Below are positions 23,191-33,740 of a DNA stretch of 64,000 bases, in pieces. Numbering within the stretch: the stretch's first letter is position 1; every line of letters starts with the position of its first letter. Position numbers and translations under genes: made by a program. The notes beneath the pieces are model-generated. The model ran no database searches and was not told the DNA's origin. It saw nothing but the letters and a program-made list of their open reading frames with translations. The stretch is from Diphasiastrum complanatum (taxonomy: Eukaryota > Streptophyta > Lycopodiopsida > Lycopodiales > Lycopodiaceae). The stretch covers positions 15,132,393 through 15,196,392 of the forward strand of contig CM055106.1 of the NCBI GenBank assembly GCA_029204225.1, written 5' to 3'.

Positions 23191-23719
23191 AACTAGACAA
23201 ATCTATACAAAGTTGGTGGCAAGACTGAGGGTGACTGAAGGGCTCAAAAATAATATTTTGAACAATGTACGAACGGGGTTGCCATCTTCCCCCTACTCTT
23301 TTATGATAAACTTCAAGAATGGTTATCAAAAGAAGCGCATGGAGAACCTAAACTTTTGCATAACCTCATTAAGCTTGAAGCTTTGTTTCATGCAAATTAT
23401 GTAATACTCATAGCCAGTACCTCCCATAGCTTACAACACAACATCTGAATGCACTTTGTTGCAATTTTTGGTGAGCTTGGATAAGAAGAAGATTGCAATT
23501 TTTGGCTGAAAAAAAATCAATGATCCTTGAATGACATGATGCGTTGAAGTCTAAATCACACGTACTTGGACATAAAGATCTCTCAAAACCTCTCTTGGAG
23601 TACTTGCTTAGACAAAACGATTGTTTTTCAAGTGGAAATCTTACTTTGTCATGACAGCTGCTTGTCATAAAGTGGATATCTATGGCTCACATGATCGAAG
23701 GCTCGACCAAAGTTGAAAT
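23191..23719. other. Unassigned stretch upstream of a LINE end
   Basis: No clear domain. Broken frames may belong to the LINE whose zinc knuckle follows. Confidence 0.3.
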
Positions 23720-24330
23720 AGGATATCACACTATTTGGTTAACCTTGGGGTAAATTCGCATTTCTTAGCTTGCTATTGACACAAGACGCTTCCATTGTTT
23801 TTTAACATGAGGATAGGATATGTCAGATGTGTCCTTCGGGGGAGGTTGAGTTTGAGGAGCACTTTATTTTTAATTGTCATCTTTGTTATGATATTCATGG
23901 GAGATATTATTGCCTTTTTCTGGAGACGCGCACACGTTTCGCTCTCTCATTGCCTATGAGGATCTTAGATGTGTTGCACTTTGCTACGAGAGATATCCTT
24001 ACTAAGAAGAGATTTGTGCTAGCACGTTCGATTTGACCGTCGAGACACACACCCTTAGATTACGGACTTCTTTAGGAGAAGACCATGGCCAAAGATCCAG
24101 CGCCTCATGACGTACTGTGAGTGCACACAGTCGGAGATCCCATACCAACGAGAATCAACCATCAGCGCTCTTCTACACCATTGGTTCCTCCTACTTTCAT
24201 TCCATGATGTCATCATATCTCACATAGCAGCTTTCTTTAGCCGCCTCAGCTGAGAGCATATTTGTACCATTTGCAGCATATGGTCTATGCACCATTTTGT
24301 ACTATTTCGAGATACATTCAAATGTTCTAA
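23720..24330 (+). pseudogene. LINE ORF2 C-terminal zinc-knuckle fragment
   Basis: The frame at 23827-24036 carries EVEFEEHFIFNCHLCYDIHGRYYCLF. This is the same pattern as [21 protein letters not shown] at 43.1 kb: a C-terminal knuckle with paired Cys, then H and C, and a Y..I.GRY helix, as in several non-LTR clades. Frames upstream (about 23720-23826) are broken. Sequence to about 24330 is probably the remaining 3' part. The plus orientation is opposite to the LINEs at 42-50 kb. Confidence 0.65.
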
Positions 24331-25459
24331 AACGGGCCCTTCAAGCTTATGTAAGAAGTTATGTGCTACATGTGCCAAAATGTGCAAAATGCAACTTTAA
24401 GCCAAATACCAACTTTAAACGCCTATTGGTGACACCCTAATTTTAGCTCCTCCACATTTGGATAAAGTTTCTAGAAGGAAACCAAAATTTGGCATTGCAC
24501 ATGACTTATTTCTTGTTGGTGCACACTTCTAGATGAGATTTAGATCATTGGTTTTAACCTGTGGCTAATGTTGATGGAGGAACATGATGGGCTTGGATTT
24601 CATCTACATTCATTTAATCTTGATGACACAATACAAGTGTCTACAAGCATAACTAGGAGCTGCAATAGTCTCTTTGAAGTTCTCTTGAAGATCTTTTTTG
24701 CTCAATAAAGATCTATTCAGATTTGTGGCTAGTTTCCTATCTATATTTGTATGTAGTTGGATGATAGGATCTAGAGTCGATATAACTCTATGATTTATTG
24801 GTATACTTCAAATGTAATGTGATCTTGAGGTTCTTTTTCTATGCAGCATATGCACGCTCACTTCCACAAATGCAATGGCACAGATCATCACAAAAAGGCA
24901 CCCTCAAACTTCACGTTTTCTCAAGGCAAAATGGAAGCAGCAGATTCCAAAACACAAAGGCATAATTAATAAACTCATACACTAAGAGTGCCAAATATCC
25001 ACGTTTTATCTGGTCATTGTACGGTTTTATCTGGTCCCATAGACCATTGGTCATTGATCAAACTTGTACTTCATAAGTAGTTGGCTCCACTTGTGTCGAT
25101 TCCTTGGATTGAATCCACTTCAAATCTCCGGGTACTCTCATGTGTTACCACCTGTGATAGACTTGATGGACTTAGCTGAACTACTCCACCTAGATATACA
25201 CTTTATGTTTGCATTCCTATCTTCAACCACTCTCCAACAATGATACAAATAGAATCTCATCCATAAACCAAACCAAATATGTAAGTAATAGAGCATCCCC
25301 AATAGAAAGATAAAACGTATGCAATACTTCCTCATAGAAAGTAATTGATACTCCTCCCCAAATACTTTCTCACACAAAGCACTTGACACTATCTTCTCAA
25401 TGGAATCTCTTGCCTCTATCTCACACATAGAGTCACTTGCTCCAAACAACTTTCCAACC
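24331..25459. other. Unrecognised stretch
   Basis: No coding domain was recognised. The 116-residue minus frame (25488-25138) has no known motif and partly overlaps repeat sequence. Confidence 0.3.
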
Positions 25460-26200
25460 AAATTCTCATCATGACATCTATTTGTCATGACACTATTTCA
25501 TATGCAAACTTCCAAATTGGTGTATGTCCATCCTGCTTCACTTAAGAAGACTTGATATTGATTTTCTAAGGCTGATCAATAATCTGCCGATTCATAGAAA
25601 TGAACCTTGTTGTTTTTCTTGAGAGTAAACAGCCACCTATATTGTTGATTTTCAAGGATAGATTCAAGAACTTGAAAAAACAACTTTTCTCCAACTCAAA
25701 ACAAATCTTCCTAGTAGAATTGATCTCACTTGGTACCACGTGAACAATCAACTATAATTGTCTTCTCTTGCCATCTCCCTCGTCGTCTCTTGTTTCATGT
25801 AGCTTTCCTTTTTTTGTGAGTTGACCCTTCCACTTCGCCTTGCAGTTGCATGAACCAACTCCCATGTAGTTTCAATGACTTGTCAATGTTCTCCTGCATA
25901 GTTTTTGATCAGTAGCAACGAAACTATAGCGACTAATCTAATATGATCACTCTTTTGGATCCTTTCTCCACCTTGCATCCTGATTGCAAACAACTCCTAG
26001 TCGTAATGTTGGTCCTGACTCTTGAGACCTCCTTCAGCATGCATCAAGGTTCTAAACCTCAATGATCTGCTACTACAAGACATAGCAGTTGCTTCCCAGC
26101 AATCTGCACATGTACATGCCTCCTTGCATGTGTACCAATTACTTCCAACAGTGATTGGCAATCTGCAGCAATCTACCAATGGTGTTCTAATCAATAGCAA
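25460..26200 (-). repeat. Dispersed non-coding repeat (right copy of an inverted pair)
   Basis: Reverse-complement partner of 16076-17430, lacking a central block of about 450 bp. It continues into the GATC-rich leader at 26.2-26.8 kb, which supports a retroelement origin. Confidence 0.65.
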
Positions 26201-26249
26201 CATGTCTCCAACAATAGACTGTAACATGCAACGATAGCACTCCAACACT

Positions 26250-26535
26250 AGCAATTCCTGGCCAGTGTTCCTTGGTTCTTCACGATCTGTAGAAAACTCC
26301 AACACGCAATTCCTGGCCAGTGTTCCTTGGTTCTTCACGATCTGTAGCAAACTCCAACGCTTTGCCCTGCAAATCTGAAGCTAATCTTTTCCTTGGCACT
26401 CTTGTTGTTTTCCAGCAATCAAATCTGTCCTCTTTCCAGCAGCGATCTGATCCCAGTTACTTTTCCTTGGCACTTCTGTTGTTTTCCGGCAATCAAATCT
26501 GTCCTCTTTCCAATCAACGATCTGATCCCAGGCAG
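26250..26535. repeat. Two adjacent tandem duplications in a retroelement leader
   Basis: A 55-bp unit (GCAATTCCTGGCCAGTGTTC onward) is repeated at 26251 and 26306. A 74-bp unit starting TTTTCCTTGGCAC is repeated at 26387 and 26461. The second pair is less exact. Confidence 0.8.
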
Positions 26536-27118
26536 TGACCAAGTCTCCAGTAGCCAGGATCTGATCTGGTTCACTGATCCAGCGAACTGACAGCAGTAGC
26601 CAATGCAGCCAGCGATCTGATCTTAAGCAACTTCCAACTCAGTATACAGACTCAGACAGCCAGCGATCTGATAGGCGATCAGCTCAGCAATCAGGTTTCC
26701 AGCAGCGATCAGGTCTCAAATCAGAAAACAACCCTGTAGGCAGTAGCAAACAGGTCAGTGATCAGCCTGTGAATGTTCTTCGACGATCCTAACTTCTTCC
26801 ATGCTGTGCTCATAACAACGTTGTCTCCACGCTTTGTTGTCCTACAGCAACCTGAGATCTGAGGCAGATTTTAAAATCTCCTCTTGCAGCACAGCCCAAT
26901 TGCCTAATTAATGTCCCTACAAGCACCAACACCTATCTATAGCAAAACTTGTGCTCTGAATCAAGCACTAAATCTCGAACTTGAGTCTACCTAAATTTTA
27001 ACTTGACTTTACTAAATATAGATAAAGGCACCTACATTAGCACGCAGGCATGGCCTAATAATCCTAATTAACCCTAGACGACAACATTAGGGGTAACAAT
27101 GTGAACATCAACCCTAAC
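26536..27118 (-). mobile_element. Short LTR plus GATC-rich leader, second copy
   Basis: On the minus strand it starts TGTTAGGGTTGATGTTCACA at 27118 and carries ACCCCTAATG, matching 11098 leftwards. The block at 26810-26900 is strongly similar to 10730-10830. Repeated CAGCGATCTGATC words fill 26520-26760. A degenerate primer-binding-site-like TGATTCAGAGCACA lies near 26950. No coding domain was seen. Confidence 0.6.
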
Positions 27119-28139
27119 AATATGGAATGCCATAGCTACTGTTCAAGAAGGTGACCTTTGGATGCCAGTATAGTTTCCCACTACATGAGGGTGACTGTGG
27201 GTTTACTCTAGCTGGGACAATCATCTGATGTCTTGACCATTGGTGTTGCTGTATCAGCTTGTTCGTAGATTAGATCTACGGAGTACTCTTCCAATGGTAT
27301 CAAAGCGGCCCTATGGAAGGGAAATTTTGTGGCAATGGAAAGAGTTATGAGGAGTACAAGAATCACATTTGTGCAACCGATGAACGTGCAATTCTCTCCA
27401 AACTGTGTGCCAAGAAAGGCCATCTCATTTATTTGATTTTTATTTTATGTTTATGATCTTGTCAGTGCATTGTGAATAAATTTCACGCATGCATGATTAT
27501 CTTTTATCGTTCAGGCTTGTGCATGTGTTTTATTGATCATTGCACAAGTAGGATGTTGATATTTGATGTGTTGTATCATTATTGATGCATGCAATTTAAT
27601 TGTAGAGTATGAACATTTCTTTTATGGTGAGAGGCAATGCATTCTAAAGGATATTTCATGCATTGAATGCTATTTTTGCTATGAAAGTATGCCTTGGTGA
27701 ACAAAAGCGGCATGTGTAAGATTCAATCGATTCTATGTATAGTTGTTACCAACGAAGTGAACACGTATGCATGAATAGCAACATTGTACATTCATGGGCT
27801 AGGATTGGTGACTGGGACAGCAATCAGTAGGCCATTTTTAAACAGCAACTACCCTACTCCCAATTTATGCATTCGTAACATGGAAACTATGCACATAAGT
27901 GAGCCAATACAACTCGCTATTAGTTTACATGGATCAAATTGCTGATAAATGCCTTCATAGGTACCTATTATCACAACTCAAAGTACTCCCAAAGGATTTA
28001 TTGACATTAAAGATCTCTCCTTTGGATTTTGTGCTAATGGTGGGGGAGATGGTGAAATCTAAGATATGTGGGATGAAAGCCAATGGGGACTCCACTAGAT
28101 GCAGTGAAATTCCCTCTAGGTAGTAATTGGACCAGTCCT
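27119..28139. other. Unassigned, with a primer-binding-site-like sequence
   Basis: TGGTATCAAAGCGG at 27295-27308 (plus) is a one-mismatch primer-binding site, so the sequence left of it may be an LTR end and the sequence right of it a leader. No gag motif was recognised. A 74-residue frame at 27899 is unidentified. Confidence 0.4.
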
Positions 28140-28600
28140 GTCAGCGAGAGATCTCCTTATGCCTAACTCCTCATCATCAAGTGCATGTATGCCAAAGGGA
28201 TCAGTCTCGACATCCTCAAAAGCTATGTGTGTGTCTGAGGTCTTAGCATTGAAATCCCTCAGAAGTAGAACTTGTCCCACTTTGAGAAAGAGATGACATC
28301 AGATTAGCTTAAGTTGAGGCACCAGTATCCCCCGCAAGTTGAAAGTAACAAAGCTGCTACGAATATATCGGTCTCCAAGCCAATGCAATGTCCAACCGAA
28401 TGTAACTAGATAAACCATGCATCTCATCTTGGCCCTGACCAGTAATAGAAGTGGGCATACATGATCCCTAAAAAGACGGGGCCACTCCACCTGAACCTCT
28501 ACCTCCTGTTGAACGTATGTCTGGACCCCACACTTATGCCTGATGCCAGATGGTCCAACCATGCGTCTCAGGTTAAGCTTGTAGATCAAAGTTCGAGATT
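28140..28600 (-). pseudogene. LINE endonuclease scrap, distinct from the other copies
   Basis: On the minus strand, translated in the frame crossing 28250, there is VLLLRDFNAKTSDTHI, a mutated GDFN.KT endonuclease loop. The 96-residue frame 28589-28299 precedes it with LGDRYIRSSFVTFNLRGILV. Sequence and spacing differ from copies A and E, so it is probably another LINE lineage. There is an in-frame stop between the two parts. Confidence 0.5.
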
Positions 28601-29051
28601 TGGCTCACAAAATACAGAAGCCCAAATACCCAGTAAGCTGATGCATCCTCACGGTTCTTGATTGTGTATCTTTGAACTGATGAATCAGTTAAGTGTTAAC
28701 ATACACAAGTTACAACCCTTCAAACACACAGACTGCCCCTACTTACTCAATCCTTCCTGGATATTCAACAACTAATGAGACTAACGAGCATTGCACGCCA
28801 CAGACGAGCTTGAAAACTCAACTCACTATAAAAAACAGTCACTTTAGTCCACGAGAACATTTGAGCGTCTCTGCCATTAATTGTGCCATGCGATTGCAGA
28901 ATAGGCCCATAAGCAAGACATTGCTATGGCTGAACTTCATTGCCCTACCATCAAAACCGAAAAAACTTCTACAAAAAGATTGCAGCCAACAATAAGTGAA
29001 TTAGTACGTTCGTGAAACAGGCAATGTATAAGGATTGGGGTTTCAGAGTAC
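28601..29051. other. Start of the intron downstream of the RAD52-like exon, nothing else recognised
   Basis: On the minus strand this follows the proposed donor at 29051. No second exon was recognised here. The LINE scrap at 28140-28600 would also lie in the intron. Confidence 0.35.
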
Positions 29052-29422
29052 CAGGGAATGAACTTGAGAAGGGTGCCGTCCTCATCAACCCTTTCGCTGA
29101 TCACTTTATCGGGTACCCTTTTGTTCATATCGCGAAGGATTTCAGCAAGGGGGCGAGTGATGAAGGAGGAGCCCGCAGAATCATCGATAGGAACAACGTA
29201 GCTAGCGTATGGCACCACCCGCTTGGCACTGTCAGAGGCAATTATGCTGAATGACCTTTGAGCGCCGTTGCAAGAGGAAGTCCTGGTGGAGACACGCGCA
29301 TGTTGTCTGAGTCGCAGAAGAGGAACTGGCATACAGGGCAGGTGCGAGGAGTAGCAGGCAAAAGGTGAAGCTGAAGCATTTGCTGCTGCTGGTGGCAGCA
29401 GAAGAGAGGTAGAGGAAGACAT
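29052..29422 (-). CDS. RAD52-2: RAD52-like organellar DNA repair protein, first coding exon
   Basis: Plant RAD52-like proteins bind single-stranded DNA and promote annealing and repair in plastids or mitochondria. The exon starts at the ATG at 29422 (MSSSTSLLLPP) and encodes a Ser/Ala-rich, acid-poor N-terminus of about 70 residues, as in a chloroplast transit peptide. YASYVVPIDDSAGSSFITRP, LAEILRDMNKRVPDKVI and LLKFIPW follow. That order matches my memory of the start of the conserved domain (TRPL.EIL..LN.R.PD....FIPW). Coding breaks within the Trp codon at a minus-strand GT donor (29051-29050), leaving 123 codons plus two bases. The in-frame ATG at 29605 would add 61 low-complexity residues and probably lies in the leader. 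Later exons were not found; they may lie far left or outside the window, or this may be an orphan exon. Confidence 0.65.
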
Positions 29423-29476
29423 GGCAAGGCAACGAGGAAAGGAAGGAATGAAGCAGATGGAAAATCTCGAGATGAG

Positions 29477-29481
<5 letters not shown>

Positions 29482-29508
<27 letters not shown>
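29482..29508 (-). repeat. (CT)n in the probable leader of the RAD52-like gene
   Basis: About 13 CT units on the coding strand, 60 bp upstream of the chosen ATG. Pyrimidine-rich leaders of this kind are common in plant genes. Confidence 0.8.
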
Positions 29509-29514
<6 letters not shown>

Positions 29515-29605
29515 AGCAGCAATGATCTGTGTTTTTGGCAGCTCCTAAAATGGCGAGAAAAACCTTAAACCCTGCTTGATCGTCGTCGCCTCCAGCAAAA
29601 CTCAT

Positions 29606-30228
29606 CCAGATTTAAAGGCTTTGATACTTGTTTTTAAACAATAACCTTCTTGGCATATCACAAAGGCCAAAGGCCTTGCCATTTTTGTGGTGTTTTAAGA
29701 ATTGTAGGTTTTTTACATCTGAAATGACCATTCTTATAGAATGGATGAAAATTATTTATTCATTTTTTAGCTTCAATAATTATTATTATTATTATTACAT
29801 TTGAGTATTTAAAATGTCACAGTATTAGAATCAGTAGTCACAAAATTATGCATACGTAAAAGCCTGTATTAGAATCAGTAGTCACAAAATTATGCATACG
29901 TAAAAGCCTGCAGGTTTTTTTGCAGTTCATTTAAAAGTTGCCTTAAATGGCATAATATTTTACTTTCGAAAATTATGAGCAATAAATACCTTACAGATTT
30001 GTAAGGTATTTTTGATATTTTTAAAAATATCAAAAAACAACTTACAATGGTGTAAGATTCACTTACTATTTATAGTAAGCTGCACAATTCGAAATTGTTA
30101 TTTTCGGAAGTGTTATTTCTAAAAATAAAATAAAAAAAATTTAAGAAAACCTGCAGGTGTTTTACGCAGGGGAAGGCCCCTGCCCTGGGCCCTTCCCCCT
30201 TACTTTTTAAAATAGTAGATTCACGATA
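29606..30228. other. AT-rich intergenic stretch with hairpins and a 44-bp tandem duplication
   Basis: It contains the upstream region of the RAD52-like gene, an ATT run near 29777, a perfect 44-bp tandem duplication (29822-29865 and 29866-29909), and several inverted repeats including a 28-bp palindrome centred at 30022/30023. There is no gene. Confidence 0.7.
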
Positions 30229-31680
30229 TTGCAATCAAAAACGATGACACATTTTATTCTTAAGTGTGTAATTGGAGTGATTAATAGAAGGAAGGCAAGA
30301 CTGGCAGCACGAGTATTTACCCAGATTCTCAACGTTGATTATAGTGAGACTTTTAGTCCAGTAGTCAAATATTCATCAATCTGGGCCCTCCTATCATATG
30401 TTGTAGTAGCCAACCTTGAAGTACATCAACTTGATGTGCAAACAGCCTATCTGAATGGAGTTATAGAAGAAAACATCTACATGATCCAGCCTGAAGGATA
30501 CATTCTGAAAGGTATGAATGTTTGCAAACTCCATAAGACACTTTACGACTTGAAACAGTCTACAAGAGCTTGGTTTCAAAGGATCAATACATTCCTCATC
30601 CAACAAGGTTTCCAACCAAGCACTGTTGATTGCAACATCTACTTCAAGTCAATGCAGCAATCCTTCATTATCATCACCTTATACGTGGATGATACGTTGC
30701 TTTTTCAGCAACAATACCAATTTGGCTAAGGATGCTAAACATATGCTATTTTCTGAATTTGACATGACTGATATGGGTGCAGCTCACTTCTGTCTGGGCA
30801 TTCAAATCCACCGAGATAGAGCGAGACGACTGATTTATTTCTCAACAAATGTATCTTCACAATGCTCTTGACAGATATAATCTGACGAACTGTAAGTTAG
30901 CTCACTTACCGATGGATCCAGGCCTGCGTTTGTCAAGGGACCAATGCCCTCAGACCAAGCAGGAAGAGGAGCAGATGAGAGAATATCTTTATCGATCAAT
31001 ACTTGGATCTCTCATGTACGCAATGGTCTGTACAAGACCTGACATCTCTTTTGCAATAAGCTCACTCAGCCAATTTATGGCTAATCTTGGCATTATTCAT
31101 TGGAAGACTCTCATACAAGTCATGAGGTATATTCGAGCTAACATGGACCAGTGCATTTGCTATGGAGAAGTCAACAACGACAATCTTCATCAGCTCAGTG
31201 GATATTCTGATGCAAGTTGAGGAGGAGATGTAGACAATCGTAAGTCCACATCTGGATTTACATTCTTCTTCAATGACGGTCCTATCTCATGGAACCAGTC
31301 GTAAGCAAACCTCTATCGCTCTTTCATCTACAAAAGCAGTATACATTGCTGCTTCTCAATATATTAAAAAAGCATTTTGGTTGAAAAAATTATTGTCAAA
31401 CATTAGTTTGAATCAGTACAGCCCTACAATCATATTCTGTGATAATCAGAGTGCCATTGCCTTATCGTCCAACCCTAGATTTCACTCTAGAAGTAAGCGC
31501 ATTGAGATCCGATATCACTATATCAGGGGCAAGGTTTTCAACAAGGAGATAAGCTTAACATACTATAGAACACAGGACATGGTTGCAGATATATTTACAA
31601 AGGCATTAAGTGTTAATGCACACAACAAGTTTTGTGCATCGCTTAGTCTGAAGATCAAGGCATTCACGAGTCCAGATTAA
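30229..31680 (+). pseudogene. Copia reverse transcriptase and RNase H remnant
   Basis: Plus-strand 3' half of a Copia polyprotein in three frames. 30229-30729 holds VNRRKARLAARVF-like and YSETFSPVVKYSSIWALLS, then LDVQTAYLNGVIEENIYMIQ, LYDLKQSTRAWFQRI and IITLYVDDTLLF (YVDD box). After a frameshift near 30715, 30740-30870 continues with FDMTDMGAAHFCLGIQI. 30849-31220 holds YLYRSILGSLMYAMVCTRPD. After another break, 31273-31680 holds RNase H: SRKQTSIALSSTKAVYIAAS, IFCDNQSAIALSSNPRFHSR and MVADIFTKAL. The first half of the element is missing. A polypurine tract follows the stop directly. Confidence 0.9.
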
Positions 31681-31750
31681 GGGGGGGTGTTGGATTTATT
31701 TCCTCTACTCTCCTAAAACTAAGTTTCCCAACACCCAATAAACAATGAAA
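31678..31750 (+). mobile_element. Polypurine tract and start of the 3' LTR
   Basis: TTAAGGGGGGG is followed by TGTTGGATTTATTTCC at 31688, the standard junction of polypurine tract and TG-starting LTR. I could not place the LTR's far end. Confidence 0.7.
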
Positions 31751-32421
31751 GGCCCAAATCCTAGAACATATGCATTTCCATAAGTTGCATGCTACTGTGA
31801 TTGTGGAGTTGAGAGTCTACTTAACTAGGATAAAAATGCACCTTCATCGAGTTAACTTTGAGTTTGATAACAAGTGGTATATTCTAAAACTATAATCGAA
31901 ATGGTATAAAAAGAGTAGGTGGGAGCAATTTAAAGAAGCGGTGGTAACCTTGTTAATGATTAATAGCCAATATGGAATGAATACTAGGTGAAAATGAGCT
32001 AAAATATGAAGTTATGCAAATGATATTGCTTATGTGCACCCCAATTTATATTTAGTTTGGCATCCTTTTGGCCTATTGTGCACCAAATAGATATCATCAT
32101 ATTGTTTGGCGCATTCATTTTAAACCCTTTTGGCTCTATTGCTCACCAAATGAATTCCCTACTAGACTTGTGATTTTGCCCTCCATCCTATTGGCCTATT
32201 GTGCACCAAATAGACTCTCATGTGGAACTTATGCACACTTGATCTCTAAAAATAACTTGCAAGACCTTGAAATAGATAATGATAGACCTATCTAGGGAGC
32301 AAGCAATGAGAGAAAATGAGCCCAAAATAAGAAACTACGAGATTGATATCTTTTAAGTGTGTCATGAAAAAGTTGTATTGTACCTTTTTGGCCTTTTTGC
32401 ACACCAAATAGATATCATGCG
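31751..32421. repeat. Stretch with four imperfect TTTGGCCTATTGTGCACCAA units
   Basis: Related units of about 25 bp occur near 32065, 32130, 32190 and 32388, spaced irregularly. The upstream part (31751-32050) is probably LTR or flank. No gene was recognised; the plus frame 32068-32295 only reads through these units. Confidence 0.55.
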
Positions 32422-32774
32422 TGTTACAACCATGTCCGATTCAGAGGATTTGAAATAATTGTTGACATGTATATTTGGTACTCTAGTATACGACTTTATT
32501 AATTACGTCTCGCCATTCTGGACTATGCTAGAAATATAATTAAGAACCTTGTGAGGGCCTAGGCATACCCATTAAGACATGGAGCTAGTGCATGGTGTTT
32601 GAAGACTATATGTTCATGTAAAGGACATCAAAAGCAATTGGATGAGAAATGGAATCTTATAGGAAATATTCCTAGGCCCAGGGGCTTATATATACCTATA
32701 GGAACTTGCCCTCCTCATCTTCTATTTTCAACTTCCAATTGTCAGGATCCTCTCCTCTCATGTACTTAGTCATT
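32422..32774 (+). mobile_element. Ty3/Gypsy LTR (left)
   Basis: Starts TGTTACAACCATG. It matches 33149-33492 collinearly, including TATTTGGTACTCTAGT, GGAGCTAGTGCATGGTGT and TATAGGAAATATTCCTAGGC. A third copy lies at 38751. Confidence 0.8.
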
Positions 32775-32874
32775 GTGGCTATTTATTATAAATTGTGGAC
32801 TATTTCAGATTGTAAAGAAAATTGGTTTTTAAGCCTATGAAGTTAATTTTTAGGACAAAACTATTGTTCCTTCC

Positions 32875-33117
32875 ATGTTTTATATAAGTCGGTTGAAACA
32901 TGAAGGTGATACAGTTGGATCTAATGAAGATCTTACCTGTTTAGGAAATTTAGCATTTAATGTACTTTTGGAACCAGAAAGAGTATTCAAAATTATAGAT
33001 AAACAGTTAAGAAATCATTCTATCTCTGAGTACTTAATCCAATGGAAAGGACAAATTGATGATAATTTGTGGAAAAGGGTTAAAAGCAGAAAGAAGAATT
33101 TCTCTAAATTCCACTTT
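32875..33117 (+). pseudogene. Ty3/Gypsy integrase C-terminus with chromodomain
   Basis: This 81-residue frame reads FYISRLKHEGD, then LEPERVFKIIDKQLRN and SISEYLIQWKGQIDDNLW. It matches the end of chromovirus integrases: a VFH.S.LK strand, the P..IL...LR turn, then the chromodomain aromatic core YLV.WKG......W that reads histone marks to steer integration. The usual DATWE sequence is altered. It lies between two LTRs of one family with only about 100 bp before it, so nearly the whole gag-pol is deleted. Confidence 0.8.
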
Positions 33118-33148
33118 TGAAGACAAAAGTAGTTCAAGGGAGAAAAAA

Positions 33149-33492
33149 TGTTACATCCATGTATGGTTCAGAATAATTCTTGATGTAGATATTTGGTACT
33201 CTAGTGTATGAGTTTATTAATTAAGCCTTGCCATTCCATACTAGGCCAAAAATGTATTTATTAACTTTGTGAGGGGCCAAGCATACCCATTAGAACATGT
33301 GGAGCTAGTGCATGGTGTATAACATCTACATATGCATGTAAAGGAGATAAAAAACAATAGGATGAGAATTGGGATCTTATAGGAAATATTCCTAGGCCTA
33401 GGAGCTTATATTTATCTATAGAAACTCGCTCTCCTCATTTTCTTGTTTTCAGTTTCCAATTGCCAAGATCCTCTCTTTTCTTGTATTTAGTC
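33149..33492 (+). mobile_element. Ty3/Gypsy LTR (right)
   Basis: Follows a purine tract (GGGAGAAAAAA) and starts TGTTACATCCATG. It pairs with the left LTR at 32422. Confidence 0.85.
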
Positions 33493-33559
33493 GGGTTTGA
33501 CTTTCAGCTTACAGTTGGTTGGGTGGTCTGGCTCCATGTCATTACTCCTTTTGGTGCAT

Positions 33560-33740
33560 GCAATAGTTAGAATTAAAGTTAGAATCATTGTGTGACTGTA
33601 AGTGGGTCCTATCAGTGGATAAGGATCAGTTGGCCTCCCCACGAGGCAAGTCGACGAGACACGCGTCCCGCCAACGACAACCTGGGTCATGCATGGGTTG
33701 CCTGAGTGAACAACTATATGTACAGTGGGTGACACTACAG
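33560..33740 (+). repeat. Copia LTR fragment, inverted partner of 37430-37600
   Basis: From GTTAGAATTAAAGTTAGAAT to ACAACTATATGTACAGT it is nearly identical to the reverse complement of 37600-37430, which directly follows a Copia RNase H frame. So this is LTR sequence, probably a solo or truncated LTR. Its right extent is unclear. Confidence 0.7.

Noticed and set aside
29423-29605. Upstream in-frame ATG at 29605 as the true start of the RAD52-like protein
   Set aside because: The added 61 residues read through the CT microsatellite and look like leader sequence; the ATG at 29422 gives a normal transit peptide.
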